Assembly (NCBI RefSeq): GCF_026013365.1
Contig: NZ_JAPDOE010000002.1
Location: 744,001 to 808,000, forward strand
Reading direction: 5' to 3'
DNA length: 64,000 bases
DNA from: Paenibacillus sp. LS1
GTDB lineage: Bacteria > Bacillota > Bacilli > Paenibacillales > Paenibacillaceae
This document shows positions 44,259 to 53,271 of the stretch, piece after piece. The notes under the pieces were generated by a model that saw only the letters and a list, made by a program, of their open reading frames with translations, was not told the origin of the DNA and made no database searches. The translations under genes were made by a program, and so were the position numbers. The first letter of the stretch is position 1; each line of letters opens with the position of its first letter.

Positions 44259-45593
44259 CTAGGCATGGTCAATGGATTGCAATGTCATCACCGCTTTGCA
44301 TACCACACTGCCTTCACGAGTAACTACAATGTCCATCTTGCATGTACGACGGCTCGTTTCCAGAATAACCGGTCGAACCAGAATCTGATCTTCAATCTGT
44401 ACCGGTCGTACAAAATAAGTCGTCACATTATCCACCACATGGTCATTTCCCGTAACATCCCAAGCTGCACGTCTGCCGGCCTGGGTCATCACATTCAACA
44501 GAACACCTTCTGAGATCGTGCCCAGGTCCGTCGCCATCTGTGGAATGATGAATCCGTGAAATAACAGTTCATTCTGTTCTCCGCGTTCCTCGGCAAACCC
44601 ATTCCAGATCAGATGATCAAACGTCTCCCCAAGTTGGGGCTGCTTCTGGGCATCCCGCATGGCCTGCAGTACCTCCTTGCGTGTGACGGACGCAATCAGT
44701 TTGCGATTCCGATCCACGATCGGCAGAAAGTCGATGCCTTCCCAGGTCATAATCTGGGCTGCTGAAGCGAGAGAAGTCTGCAATGAGGCCGTAATCGGGC
44801 GGCGTATCACGCATTTCTCAATACTCTGATCTGCCGTAAGCTCACTGACATCCTTCAGACTCACAATGCCGATGACCCGGTTCCATTCATCTACGACAGG
44901 GAAGCGGTGTTCACCCGTCTCCGACACCAGCATATGAAAATCTGCGGCTGAACTGGTGACCTTCAGCACCTGTAGGCGAGGTTTCTGACCGATGATATCC
45001 TCAACAAGCATAATTTTTTTCTTAATCAGCCGGTCGAAGATCGCACGGTTAATCATCGAAGCCACCGTGAATGTATCATGTCTGGATGAAATAATCGGTA
45101 GCCCAAGCTCATCAGCCATAATTCTTACTTCGCGGCTTGTCCCGAAGCCACCCGTAATCAACACGCCAGCTCCCTGTTCGAGGGCAAGGGAATGAGCATC
45201 CTCCCGGTTACCTACAATCAGCAAACTCCCAGCGTCAATATAACGGGCCATTGCCTGCTCTTTCATCGCACCGATCACATACTTGTGCAGCGGTTTGGTG
45301 AGGCCTTCGTTACCACCCAGTACATGACCCTCTACAATGGTCACGACATCAGCAAAGGTCAACTGTTCCGACATGCCACGAGGTCTCTTCTCGATCCGCA
45401 CGGTTCCAATTCGTTCTTTGGTCACGACCAGCCCGAAGTTCTCAGCCTCTTTCACCGCACGATAAGCGGTCCCTTCACTTACAGCCAGCTCTCGCGCAAG
45501 TCCACGTACCGATATTTTACTGCCAACCTTCAGTTGTTCAATATATTGAAGTAACTGCTCGTGCTTTGTTACGTTCTCTTCTTGTCCGTCCAT
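44259..45593 (-). CDS. ytoI: YtoI-like regulator: HTH, DRTGG, paired CBS and hotdog domains
   Basis: About 444 aa. An N-terminal GntR-type HTH (about 25-70, VRGLARELAVSEGTAYRAVKE), then a DRTGG domain (about 80-190), a CBS pair (about 195-310; VVDEWNRVIGIVSLKDV, IVDRNRKLIASVTRKEV) and a C-terminal hotdog/thioesterase-like domain (about 330-440; WDVTGNDHVVDNVTTYFVRP). This is the layout of B. subtilis YtoI. It probably senses an adenine nucleotide by CBS and an acyl-thioester or similar by the hotdog fold, and binds DNA. Target and ligand are unknown. The ATG at 45593 follows GGGGGTGG. Confidence 0.85.
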   Translation of the reverse strand: MDGQEENVTKHEQLLQYIEQLKVGSKISVRGLARELAVSEGTAYRAVKEAENFGLVVTKERIGTVRIEKRPRGMSEQLTFADVVTIVEGHVLGGNEGLTKPLHKYVIGAMKEQAMARYIDAGSLLIVGNREDAHSLALEQGAGVLITGGFGTSREVRIMADELGLPIISSRHDTFTVASMINRAIFDRLIKKKIMLVEDIIGQKPRLQVLKVTSSAADFHMLVSETGEHRFPVVDEWNRVIGIVSLKDVSELTADQSIEKCVIRRPITASLQTSLASAAQIMTWEGIDFLPIVDRNRKLIASVTRKEVLQAMRDAQKQPQLGETFDHLIWNGFAEERGEQNELLFHGFIIPQMATDLGTISEGVLLNVMTQAGRRAAWDVTGNDHVVDNVTTYFVRPVQIEDQILVRPVILETSRRTCKMDIVVTREGSVVCKAVMTLQSIDHA

Positions 45594-45734
45594 CTGTACC
45601 ACCCCCGAAGATGCATCTGTACTATACTGTATCTATTATAACACGCTCTTAGGAAAATAACCCCATCTCCTACCCCATTCTCATAGGGAAATCCACTGCT
45701 TGAATTTAATCATCCGATTGATCCCTAATCTTAT

Positions 45735-45788
45735 ATGTACACAAAAGACCGGACCCCCTGATGTGAAAGGGAATCCGGTCTTTTTTCC
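45735..45788. terminator. Terminator downstream of the small membrane protein gene
   Basis: AAAAGACCGGA ... TCCGGTCTTTTTT with an inner CCCC/GGGA pair. A and T runs flank it on both sides. Confidence 0.75.
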
Positions 45789-45845
45789 AGAGACAGAACC
45801 GAATCTGTCGGCCCTGCCCTGGCATACTGAATGTGATTCTATTCC

Positions 45846-46130
45846 TTATACAGACTTGCTTCGCTCTTGCTTGTCCAGCAATTTCATTTCCCACTGCCGC
45901 AGCTTCGCCCGGCGAACGGCTTCCAGTGCACGTTTCTTCTCTTCATCCACACCGAGAATAAAATGTAGATGTGCACCAACGATTAATAAAGAGAACAGCA
46001 CCCATACGATGCCAAAAATATTAACCCAGTCCATTCCTCCGGCAAAGGAAATCCGCGGCAGTGCAATGACCAACATCGACAACGCGATAAGCAGATAGAT
46101 CACATGTTTTGCTTTTTTCAACCTCTTCAC
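45846..46130 (-). CDS. Small two-helix membrane protein, unknown
   Basis: A 94-aa protein: basic N terminus (KRLKKAKH), helix about 10-29, helix about 34-58, then a charged cytoplasmic tail that looks like a coiled coil (DEEKKRALEAVRRAKLRQWEMKL in two heptad-like stretches). GTG start with GGAG at 9 bp. Not recognised. It lies downstream of yheA on the same strand. Confidence 0.65.
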   Translation of the reverse strand: MKRLKKAKHVIYLLIALSMLVIALPRISFAGGMDWVNIFGIVWVLFSLLIVGAHLHFILGVDEEKKRALEAVRRAKLRQWEMKLLDKQERSKSV

Positions 46131-46228
46131 CCTTCACAGCTCCTTCGTTCTTGATCGACTCTATATGTCTAGTCTATGAACGATAAGCAGCTAATATGAA
46201 AGGTTCAGGTAAAAAACAAGACAACCTT

Positions 46229-46576
46229 TTACGCTTCAGCGCCACCGTACAGATGACCCAGGCTGTCTGCAATAATTTTGTTCACGTCTTCAATGATGAC
46301 ACTGAGGCGACGCTCCGCATCAAACAAACGACGGATGTTCAGGTTCAAGCTCAGTACTTCAAACAGCTTTTCCATTTTCTCCATCTCATCCGGAGCTGGC
46401 ATATCCCCGCTCATCATGCGTTGTTGCAATTCCATTTGTTGATCACGGAAGTTATCCAGCATTGCTTTTGCATCCGGATCTGCTTCAATCAGCTTCATCG
46501 CGGAAGTAATCTCTTCCACCTCGCTGCTTTCTCTCAGTGCTTTGGCCAAATCATTGGCTTTGTCATAAATGTTCAC
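46229..46576 (-). CDS. yheA: YlbF/YmcA family protein YheA
   Basis: A 115-aa all-helical protein: MNIYDKANDLAKALRES at the start, FRDQQMELQQRM in the middle and FEVLSLNLNIRRLFDAERRL towards the end follow the YlbF/YmcA (Com_YlbF) pattern; the closest fit is YheA. Related members form RNase Y-associated complexes, but YheA itself is uncharacterised. GTG start with GAGGAGG at 7 bp. It stands next to the YheC/YheD array, as yheA does near yheCD in B. subtilis, but on the opposite strand. Confidence 0.85.
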   Translation of the reverse strand: MNIYDKANDLAKALRESSEVEEITSAMKLIEADPDAKAMLDNFRDQQMELQQRMMSGDMPAPDEMEKMEKLFEVLSLNLNIRRLFDAERRLSVIIEDVNKIIADSLGHLYGGAEA

Positions 46577-46812
46577 TATTATTCCTCCTCAGATTGGTTT
46601 GTTCATCCGTGTTAATACACGCTTTTCTCTCCTGTCAAACAAGGACGATCTGAAACAAGCCTTCGATAACGTACCCCGAATCAAATGTATTTAATCCATA
46701 TGGGTCAATCACCAAGGGTTATATGTCCTCATATGATGAAGCACATGCCATGTTCAGATGCCGTTCAACTTCGAGATCAGACATCAAGTTGCCGCCCGGA
46801 AGGAGATCCGTG

Positions 46813-48180
46813 ATGTCCACTAAAAAAGTAACGATTCAGGTTACCGGCTCGGGCATCCTGCAGGACGACGTCATCATGCTGGGTGAAGGTGTGCTTAAGG
46901 CACTTAAAATCCCTTCAGGAAGGCCGCTTCAGCTGCAATTTGGCTCTTTCCGCCGAGAAGTCACTGTCATTCCGGTACCAAGGTATGACGGACTGCGCAT
47001 CAATCAGACGGTTGCCAGCAAGACCGGTCTTGTTCCACGTTCGGTCCTGAGGGTATCCTATCGTTCAGCCAGCCGTACGCTTCGCCTTGGACCCTACATC
47101 AGTGTACTGGTTAGCCAGGATTATCCCGATCAGCCCGATCGGCCCTTTGGCTCCATCACGATGTTCTGTCAAGAACTGGTGAACGCCTGCCGTAAGCAAG
47201 GCGCCTATGTATCCTTTTTCACACCGGAGGATATTGGAGCGGTAACGGGTTATATGAAGGGCTGGGTGTATGATGACGGCTGGAAAAAGACTGTTCTGCC
47301 TGTAGCAGACGTCGTCAATAACCGGCTAACGTCCCGCAAGCTTGAGAACAAACCTAGCGTACAGCATTTTATGAAAGAAGTAAAATCGCTCTACGGCACG
47401 CAAACCTTCAATGAAAAGTTTCTGGACAAAAACGAAGTATTTGACGCACTCAAGTCCATTTCAACGCTTAAACGAGTTCTTCCCGAGTCCCATTTGCTCA
47501 AGACATCCTCCATGCTCAAGACCATGTGTAACCGACATCCGGTTGTATTTTTGAAACCAGTTCGCGGTTCATTGGGCAAAGGCATCATCCGGGTCTCACG
47601 TCAGACGGACGGAAGTTTCTTGACTCTGGCGACTGGCGTCGGGGGTACCCGGAAACAAACGTATGCTTCTCTGGATAAAATGTATGCCAGTCTGTCTGGG
47701 AAAATGAAAACAACGCGTTACCAGATCCAACAAGGGCTGACTCTCATTGATCACAGTGGCAGACCCGTGGATTTCCGTGCGCTCGTGCAAAAAAACCGTA
47801 CAGGAAAATGGAGTGTAACCTCCATCGTTGCCCGGATTGCAGGCGGGAGTCACTACGTATCCAATCTGGCACGGGGTGGAAGTCTCAGCACCGTGAAGGA
47901 AGCCGTTGCCAAAACACAGTTGTCCGGATCGGCCAAAGCTTCCGCATATGCAGGATTGCACACGGCAGCACTGGATATCGCCAAAGGGATCGAGAGTGCC
48001 ATCCCTGCTCACTTTGGAGAACTTGGTATTGATCTGGCCCTGGATTCCACTGGACGCGTATGGCTGCTCGAAGTCAACTCGAAACCATCCAAGAACGACA
48101 ATACACCATTGAGCGAGAGCAAGATCCGTCCTTCCGTCAAAGCCATGTTGGAATACTCCACGTACCTGGCCGGGTTTTGA
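46813..48180 (+). CDS. YheC/YheD family ATP-grasp protein 1 (long form)
   Basis: A 455-aa YheD-like protein. Residues 1-95 form an extra beta-rich N-terminal domain (VTIQVTGSGILQDD, RSVLRVSYRSASRTLRLGP) that the short forms lack. The ATP-grasp part follows: FLKPVRGSLGKGI (about 248-260, glycine loop), DFRALVQKN (about 327-335) and ELGIDLALDSTGRVWLLEVN with the metal-binding Glu and Asn (about 407-426). B. subtilis YheC/YheD are spore-coat-associated proteins without a known reaction; ATP-grasp enzymes ligate a carboxylate to an amine or thiol. The ATG at 46813 has AAGGAG at 8 bp. First gene of a five-gene array. Confidence 0.88.
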   Translation: MSTKKVTIQVTGSGILQDDVIMLGEGVLKALKIPSGRPLQLQFGSFRREVTVIPVPRYDGLRINQTVASKTGLVPRSVLRVSYRSASRTLRLGPYISVLVSQDYPDQPDRPFGSITMFCQELVNACRKQGAYVSFFTPEDIGAVTGYMKGWVYDDGWKKTVLPVADVVNNRLTSRKLENKPSVQHFMKEVKSLYGTQTFNEKFLDKNEVFDALKSISTLKRVLPESHLLKTSSMLKTMCNRHPVVFLKPVRGSLGKGIIRVSRQTDGSFLTLATGVGGTRKQTYASLDKMYASLSGKMKTTRYQIQQGLTLIDHSGRPVDFRALVQKNRTGKWSVTSIVARIAGGSHYVSNLARGGSLSTVKEAVAKTQLSGSAKASAYAGLHTAALDIAKGIESAIPAHFGELGIDLALDSTGRVWLLEVNSKPSKNDNTPLSESKIRPSVKAMLEYSTYLAGF

Positions 48181-48230
48181 GAAGTCATCCCCTATTGGAA
48201 ACAAATCTGATAGAAGAGAGGTGCAGCGTA

Positions 48231-49421
48231 ATGTTTCCATCAGCTCAGATAAAAACACTGGCCATTCTGGTACGTGCAACCGAAGGCTCACCTCCCTTCA
48301 CGGATGAACTTTTCTGCCGTCGTCTCAGTCTAGGGAGTATGCGATATGCCCTTCAGGTTATTGTGATCCCTATATCGGTTGATGCAGCCCATACTGCTCT
48401 TCAATGGGGATATACCTATTATCAAGGGAAGTGGAAGAAGCTCCCTGTTCCTGAATTCGACCTCATCATGGACCGTTGTCTTCGCCCTTTACCCAGGAAC
48501 GTCAGACAACTGCTCAAGGAATGGATATCCTCCAATGGCACAGATCAGCACCGTTATTGGTCTGCTTCCTTGCCAGGAAAATGGGAAGTGCACCGTGTGT
48601 TGTCCCGAAATCCTGAATTGCGGGCAAAACTTGCACCGACCATCCGGATCGGATTGCATATGCCCTGGGAAACATGGCTGGAACGTTGGCCCATGGGGCT
48701 GTTCTTCAAACCGGTATCAGGGACTCACGGTAAAAATACCTTTCGCCTGTCTAGGGGACCGACGCCAACAACATGGATCGTGGAGGGCCGTAACGGGGAC
48801 AATGAAAAATTTTGTTTCACCTTCAATCACACTCAGGCCGTATCTTCCTGGCTGGCATCACATCAGGCTGAGCGCAAGATGATCGTGCAGCCTTATCTGG
48901 AGCTTAGCCATCAAGGAAGAGCGTTCGATATACGGGCTCTATTACAAAAGAACGGGCAAGGTCGCTGGACGCTGACAGGATGTATGGTGCGAGAAGGACC
49001 CGAGGGTTCGCTCACGTCCAATCTTCATGGAGGGGGTAGAGCCTACCCTGCCCATGCCTATCTGCTCCAGCGATATGGAACGGTCCCCACGGAAGCTCTG
49101 CTGAAGAGCATCCGGCAGACTGCTGCTCTTATTCCCACCCTGCTGGAGAGCCGTTTCGGCAGGCTAGCTGAATTGGGGCTTGATTTTGGAGCAGATGCAG
49201 AGGGCCAACTCTGGCTAATCGAAGTCAATTCCAAACCAGGCCGCACCTCATTCGCAGAAGCGGGCGACCGACGCATGCATACCCTGACTTATACCCAGCC
49301 GCTTGCCTATGCCCGTTATCTGTTGCAACAACATGTTCTCACGGACGTCATTCGTCCAATGAAAATGCCGAATACATCCAGCAAAGCTGGCCTGAAACCC
49401 ATCCCGATTCACGGCGGCTGA
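48231..49421 (+). CDS. YheC/YheD family ATP-grasp protein 2 (short form, altered glycine loop)
   Basis: A 396-aa YheC-like protein without the beta-rich N-terminal domain. It starts at the ATG after AGAGGTG; the longer frame overlaps gene 1. The glycine loop reads KPVSGTHGKNTFRL (about 160-173), lacking the GxGI of its neighbours; the rest is intact (DIRALLQKNGQGRW, LGLDFGADAEGQLWLIEVNSKPG). Nucleotide binding may be altered. It lies 50 bp after gene 1 and 60 bp before gene 3. Confidence 0.85.
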   Translation: MFPSAQIKTLAILVRATEGSPPFTDELFCRRLSLGSMRYALQVIVIPISVDAAHTALQWGYTYYQGKWKKLPVPEFDLIMDRCLRPLPRNVRQLLKEWISSNGTDQHRYWSASLPGKWEVHRVLSRNPELRAKLAPTIRIGLHMPWETWLERWPMGLFFKPVSGTHGKNTFRLSRGPTPTTWIVEGRNGDNEKFCFTFNHTQAVSSWLASHQAERKMIVQPYLELSHQGRAFDIRALLQKNGQGRWTLTGCMVREGPEGSLTSNLHGGGRAYPAHAYLLQRYGTVPTEALLKSIRQTAALIPTLLESRFGRLAELGLDFGADAEGQLWLIEVNSKPGRTSFAEAGDRRMHTLTYTQPLAYARYLLQQHVLTDVIRPMKMPNTSSKAGLKPIPIHGG

Positions 49422-49481
49422 GGCCCGCAGCGCCCGCTTGCCATGGAGCACAAGGATCTTTTCAGGATAGGAGGATAAATC

Positions 49482-50855
49482 ATGAGTTTGACCTTTTGCA
49501 ATCTGCATTTCACCAAGCAACCGGATAAAGTGGTTTATGTATCCAACGCTTTAATGAAGAGCCTCAACCTGTCCGGCAAAAAAACGGTGAACCTTCGCTT
49601 CGGGCGTGACCGGGTGCCTGCGACGATCAAACCAATCAAAAAAGCAGGTAAACATCTCTATCTCGCCTCAGGTATCCGTAATCTGATGAACGTTCCCAAA
49701 CGGGGCAGCATTTATCTCCGGAACTTGCAAAATGATGAAGTCCAGTTAGGTCCACTGATCGGCGTACTCTCCGATGGGCCTTCGACAAGCACGAATCCTT
49801 TCGGTTCCCGTACAGGGTTCATCAAACAGTTACTCCGTGAAGGCAGCCGGAAATCCTATATTTATGCCTTTACTCCCCGGGATATTAATTGGCAGAACGA
49901 GACGGTATCCGGTTTTTTTCTGAATGATAACGGAAGCTTCACCCGCAGAACGGTACCTCTGCCTGATGTTGTCTACAATCGGTTGCCGAGCCGCCGTTCA
50001 GACTTCTCACCAGCGATTAACCAACTGCGGGAGCGATTTATTCGCCGGAAAATTCCGTTCTTCAACTGGAGCTTCTTCAACAAGTCGGATATCTATACAT
50101 TGCTGGAGAATGAACCGGCAGCAGGACGGTATATCCCTGAATCGATTACCAATCCGTCGGTGGAACAGATGAAAGAAATGCTGGAACGCCATCAGTTTGT
50201 CTACTATAAACCTACTGCCGGAAGTCTGGGGAACGGGATCTATCGCCTGACCTACTCGCCCAAACGCGGATATTTCGCACGTTATCGCAAAAAAGGTGGT
50301 AATGCACTCCTGCGCTTCGGGTCCTTCAACAGTCTGATGCGCATGCTTCAGGGAAGACATGGCAAACAACTTCGCGGATATGTCGTTCAGCAGGGAATAC
50401 GACTGATTGAGATTGATGAATGTCCGATTGATTTTCGTTTTCACATGCACAAAAATGGTAACAATCAATGGGTTGTTGTCGGAATTGGCGCCAAGAAGGC
50501 AGGGCGTGGCAGTGTCACAACGCACATTAAAAATGGCGGCTCCCTTATGACTCCTGAACAGGCCCTCAGTCGCAACTTCGGCGACCGTTCGGGAGAAGTT
50601 CTTCAAAAGGCCAAATCCGTCGCTATTACACTGGCCCAGGCGATTGAAACCCAGCACCAGCATCTGATTGGTGAGATTGGCTTTGATCTGGGCATTGATC
50701 AGGAGGAACATGTATGGATGTTCGAAGCGAACGCCAAACCCGGGCGCTCCATTTTCCGTCACCCTTCACTCCGGGTGGAGGGAAAATCGTCGGTGGAGCA
50801 CATCTTGGAACACTGCCTGTATTTGAGCAAGTTCCGGAAGAAGGAAGACATTTGA
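49482..50855 (+). CDS. YheC/YheD family ATP-grasp protein 3 (long form)
   Basis: A 457-aa long-form member with the N-terminal beta domain (KVVYVSNALMKSLNLSGKK, about residues 14-32) and the ATP-grasp core YKPTAGSLGNGIYRL, FRFHMHKNGNNQW and EIGFDLGIDQEEHVWMFEANAKPG. SD AGGAGG 6 bp before the ATG. In the third motif Phe-Glu-Ala-Asn replaces the Leu-Glu-Val-Asn of genes 1 and 5, keeping the metal-binding Glu and Asn. Its stop overlaps the start of gene 4 (TGATG). Confidence 0.88.
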   Translation: MSLTFCNLHFTKQPDKVVYVSNALMKSLNLSGKKTVNLRFGRDRVPATIKPIKKAGKHLYLASGIRNLMNVPKRGSIYLRNLQNDEVQLGPLIGVLSDGPSTSTNPFGSRTGFIKQLLREGSRKSYIYAFTPRDINWQNETVSGFFLNDNGSFTRRTVPLPDVVYNRLPSRRSDFSPAINQLRERFIRRKIPFFNWSFFNKSDIYTLLENEPAAGRYIPESITNPSVEQMKEMLERHQFVYYKPTAGSLGNGIYRLTYSPKRGYFARYRKKGGNALLRFGSFNSLMRMLQGRHGKQLRGYVVQQGIRLIEIDECPIDFRFHMHKNGNNQWVVVGIGAKKAGRGSVTTHIKNGGSLMTPEQALSRNFGDRSGEVLQKAKSVAITLAQAIETQHQHLIGEIGFDLGIDQEEHVWMFEANAKPGRSIFRHPSLRVEGKSSVEHILEHCLYLSKFRKKEDI

Positions 50856-51961
50856 TGAGCCTTCATGATGATTTCAAACCTGTCATTGCTGTTTTGACCA
50901 TGCATGATAATCAGCGAATGTTCAGGGGGAATCATCAAAATTTTCAGGATATTCTGCAGACAGGCGAGAGCATGGGATATGTGGTGTACATTGTAACTGT
51001 GCGGGATCTGAACGTGAGTGGTCCCACCGTGAAAGGATATACGTACAACAAGGGGAGTGGAAAGTGGGTTTCACAACCTTTCCCCCTTCCCCATGTGCTG
51101 TACAACCGTATTCCCAACCGTGAAGATGAAGGAAAACCTTCCGTTCAGCGCAAAATTGACGAATGCATGCAATCGGGAATCGAACTGTATAACCCATTCT
51201 TTTTCAATAAATGGAATCTGTTCGAATGGCTCAAGAAATCCAAATCGACGCAGACACTGATTCCACATACCCGGCGGATGCGCAGCGCTTCTTCACTGGG
51301 TGCAGTTCTTCGGACGCATCCCTATCTGTACCTCAAACCCGAGAGTGGTAAAGCTGGCAAAGGAATCATGATGCTTAAGTTTCAGGAAAAAGAACGCCTT
51401 CCCTACCGGCTTAAAATACAGACCACACGGAAAAGCACGACCTATAAGACGGCTACACTCGCCAAGTTATGGGCACGAATTCGCAAAGAAACCGGGCATA
51501 CGCCCTATATCATGCAACAAGGCATTGAACTTGCTTCCTCTCGTAAACGTCCCTTTGATCTGCGTGTTCTTGTACAAAAGAACAGCAAGGGACAATGGAG
51601 CGTAACCGGTGTAGGTGCGAGACTTGCTGGCTCCCGCAGCATAACCACTCATGTGCCGCGCGGAGGAAGTGTAGAAGACCCCGAGAAGCTGTTGACCGAA
51701 CTTTTCGGTGAAGAAATGTCAACCACCCTGATGAAACGTGTGAAATCCACTTCATTGATGATCGCAAGACAGGTCGAACGTGGATCGGGTTACACACTCG
51801 GAGAAATGTCCATGGATCTGGGCATTGATGACCTGGGGGAAATCTGGTTCTTCGAAGCCAATGCGAAGCCCATGAAGTTCGATGAACCACAGATCAGGCG
51901 GCGGTCACTGGAACGCATATTTCATTACAGCGCCTATCTTGCCCATCAGTCCAAACGATGA
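50855..51961 (+). CDS. YheC/YheD family ATP-grasp protein 4 (short form)
   Basis: A 368-aa short form. It starts at the ATG overlapping the gene 3 stop, with GGAAGAAGGAAG just upstream, so translation is coupled; an in-frame start at 50714 lies inside gene 3 and is rejected. Core motifs: YLKPESGKAGKGIMML, DLRVLVQKNSKGQW, EMSMDLGIDDLGEIWFFEANAKP. The N-terminal part (IAVLTMHDN, VVYIVTVRDLN) is the Rossmann-like pre-ATP-grasp domain. Confidence 0.88.
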   Translation: MSLHDDFKPVIAVLTMHDNQRMFRGNHQNFQDILQTGESMGYVVYIVTVRDLNVSGPTVKGYTYNKGSGKWVSQPFPLPHVLYNRIPNREDEGKPSVQRKIDECMQSGIELYNPFFFNKWNLFEWLKKSKSTQTLIPHTRRMRSASSLGAVLRTHPYLYLKPESGKAGKGIMMLKFQEKERLPYRLKIQTTRKSTTYKTATLAKLWARIRKETGHTPYIMQQGIELASSRKRPFDLRVLVQKNSKGQWSVTGVGARLAGSRSITTHVPRGGSVEDPEKLLTELFGEEMSTTLMKRVKSTSLMIARQVERGSGYTLGEMSMDLGIDDLGEIWFFEANAKPMKFDEPQIRRRSLERIFHYSAYLAHQSKR

Positions 51962-51997
51962 TAGACAGGAATACTGCAAAAAAGAAGGTGATTGTTT

Positions 51998-53176
51998 GTG
52001 TCCTCACCTGTTCTGGGCATCATGACGTTGTACTTGAATGAACATCGCGCTCTTGAAGAACGAAGCATCTATCGCAGAATGATTCTTGAAGGGCGCAAGC
52101 GGGGACTCGATATCTATGTGTTCACACCTGCCGACGTACACCCCGGAGGCAAACAGATTGAAGCGATGGTTTTTCATGAGGGAAAAGGCTGGTCCCGGGA
52201 GTGGCGATCATTCCCGGATCTGATCTTTGATCGTTGCCGGATTCAGCGTAACCGAAGATTTCAGCAACTGCTTGCTTTTCGGGAGAAATATGGGCATCTG
52301 CTCTTTCTGAACAGACCACTACGCAACAAGTGGACCATCCACCAGACCCTTTCGGAAAAAGCCAACTTTCGCGAACATCTGCCGGAAACAGTGTTATTTC
52401 AGGATATGTCTGATGTGAACCGGATGCTCAAAGCATCCTCTCTCGTCTACCTGAAACCCATTAATGGAACTGGCGGACGTGGTATTCTGCGCGTTGAACG
52501 CAGCAGTAGCGAGGCGAATACTGTGCTTGTTCAGGGACGGGATCAGAAGCGTCGTATTATCACGCCACGCAAAGTCCATCTATCACGCCTCGGCGCGCTG
52601 CTCCAGCACTGGAACATGAAAGACAAGTATCTTGTACAAAAGGGCATTCAACTTCAGCTTCCGAATGGACGGGTGCATGATTACCGCATGCTGGTTCAGA
52701 AGAACGGCGAAGGAAAATGGGAGCTTACCGGATGCGCAGGACGCATGGGTGCAGAGAAAAGTGTAACCTCCAATCTACATGGCGGCGGTCAGGCTGTAGC
52801 GATGAATCGACTCATGAAGCAATGGATCGCTGACGAGGAGCTCCGAGCGGAAATTAACACAACTGCCGAGAAGTTCGGCATTGATGTCGCTTCGTTTTTG
52901 GAAGATACGTATGGGGACTTATGCGAGCTGGCACTTGATTTGGCGATTGACAAAAGCGGACATATCTATCTGCTCGAAGTTAACCCCAAGCCTGCACGTG
53001 AAGTTTTCGCCCGTATAGGTGAGCGGGATATCTATTATAAGGCGATTACCCAGCCGCTGGACTATGCCTTATGGGTATACCGCAACAGGGCCAGTCGGCC
53101 GGTCAAACAAATCAGAACCACCCGGCTTGCAAGCAACAGAACATCCGCATTAAAAAAGACACGCAAGAAGAGATGA
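51998..53176 (+). CDS. YheC/YheD family ATP-grasp protein 5 (short form)
   Basis: A 392-aa short form. Start GTG at 51998, GAAGGTG at 7 bp; a TTG at 51992 is too close to the site. Motifs: YLKPINGTGGRGILRV, DYRMLVQKNGEGKW, ELALDLAIDKSGHIYLLEVNPKPA. The C-terminal 40 residues are strongly basic (many Arg, Lys and Thr, ending KKTRKKR), as is common in spore-surface proteins. Last gene of the array, followed by a hairpin. Confidence 0.88.
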   Translation: MSSPVLGIMTLYLNEHRALEERSIYRRMILEGRKRGLDIYVFTPADVHPGGKQIEAMVFHEGKGWSREWRSFPDLIFDRCRIQRNRRFQQLLAFREKYGHLLFLNRPLRNKWTIHQTLSEKANFREHLPETVLFQDMSDVNRMLKASSLVYLKPINGTGGRGILRVERSSSEANTVLVQGRDQKRRIITPRKVHLSRLGALLQHWNMKDKYLVQKGIQLQLPNGRVHDYRMLVQKNGEGKWELTGCAGRMGAEKSVTSNLHGGGQAVAMNRLMKQWIADEELRAEINTTAEKFGIDVASFLEDTYGDLCELALDLAIDKSGHIYLLEVNPKPAREVFARIGERDIYYKAITQPLDYALWVYRNRASRPVKQIRTTRLASNRTSALKKTRKKR

Positions 53177-53192
53177 TCTGTGGATCACGAAT

Positions 53193-53240
53193 AAAAGAGC
53201 GCCCAACCCGTAATGTATTCGTGGGTTGGGCGCTCTCGTA
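53193..53240. terminator. Terminator between the yheC/D array and the HAD gene
   Basis: GAGCGCCCAACCC ... GGGTTGGGCGCTC, a 13-bp perfect stem. The T-rich side is on the minus strand, so it serves the HAD gene best and may also stop the array. Confidence 0.75.
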
Positions 53241-53271
53241 TGATTACTGACATATTCAATCGATGACTGGT

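Noticed and set aside
47596..48291. 231-codon minus-strand frame opposite the first YheC/D gene
   Set aside because: Shadow of a gene with ATP-grasp motifs on the plus strand.
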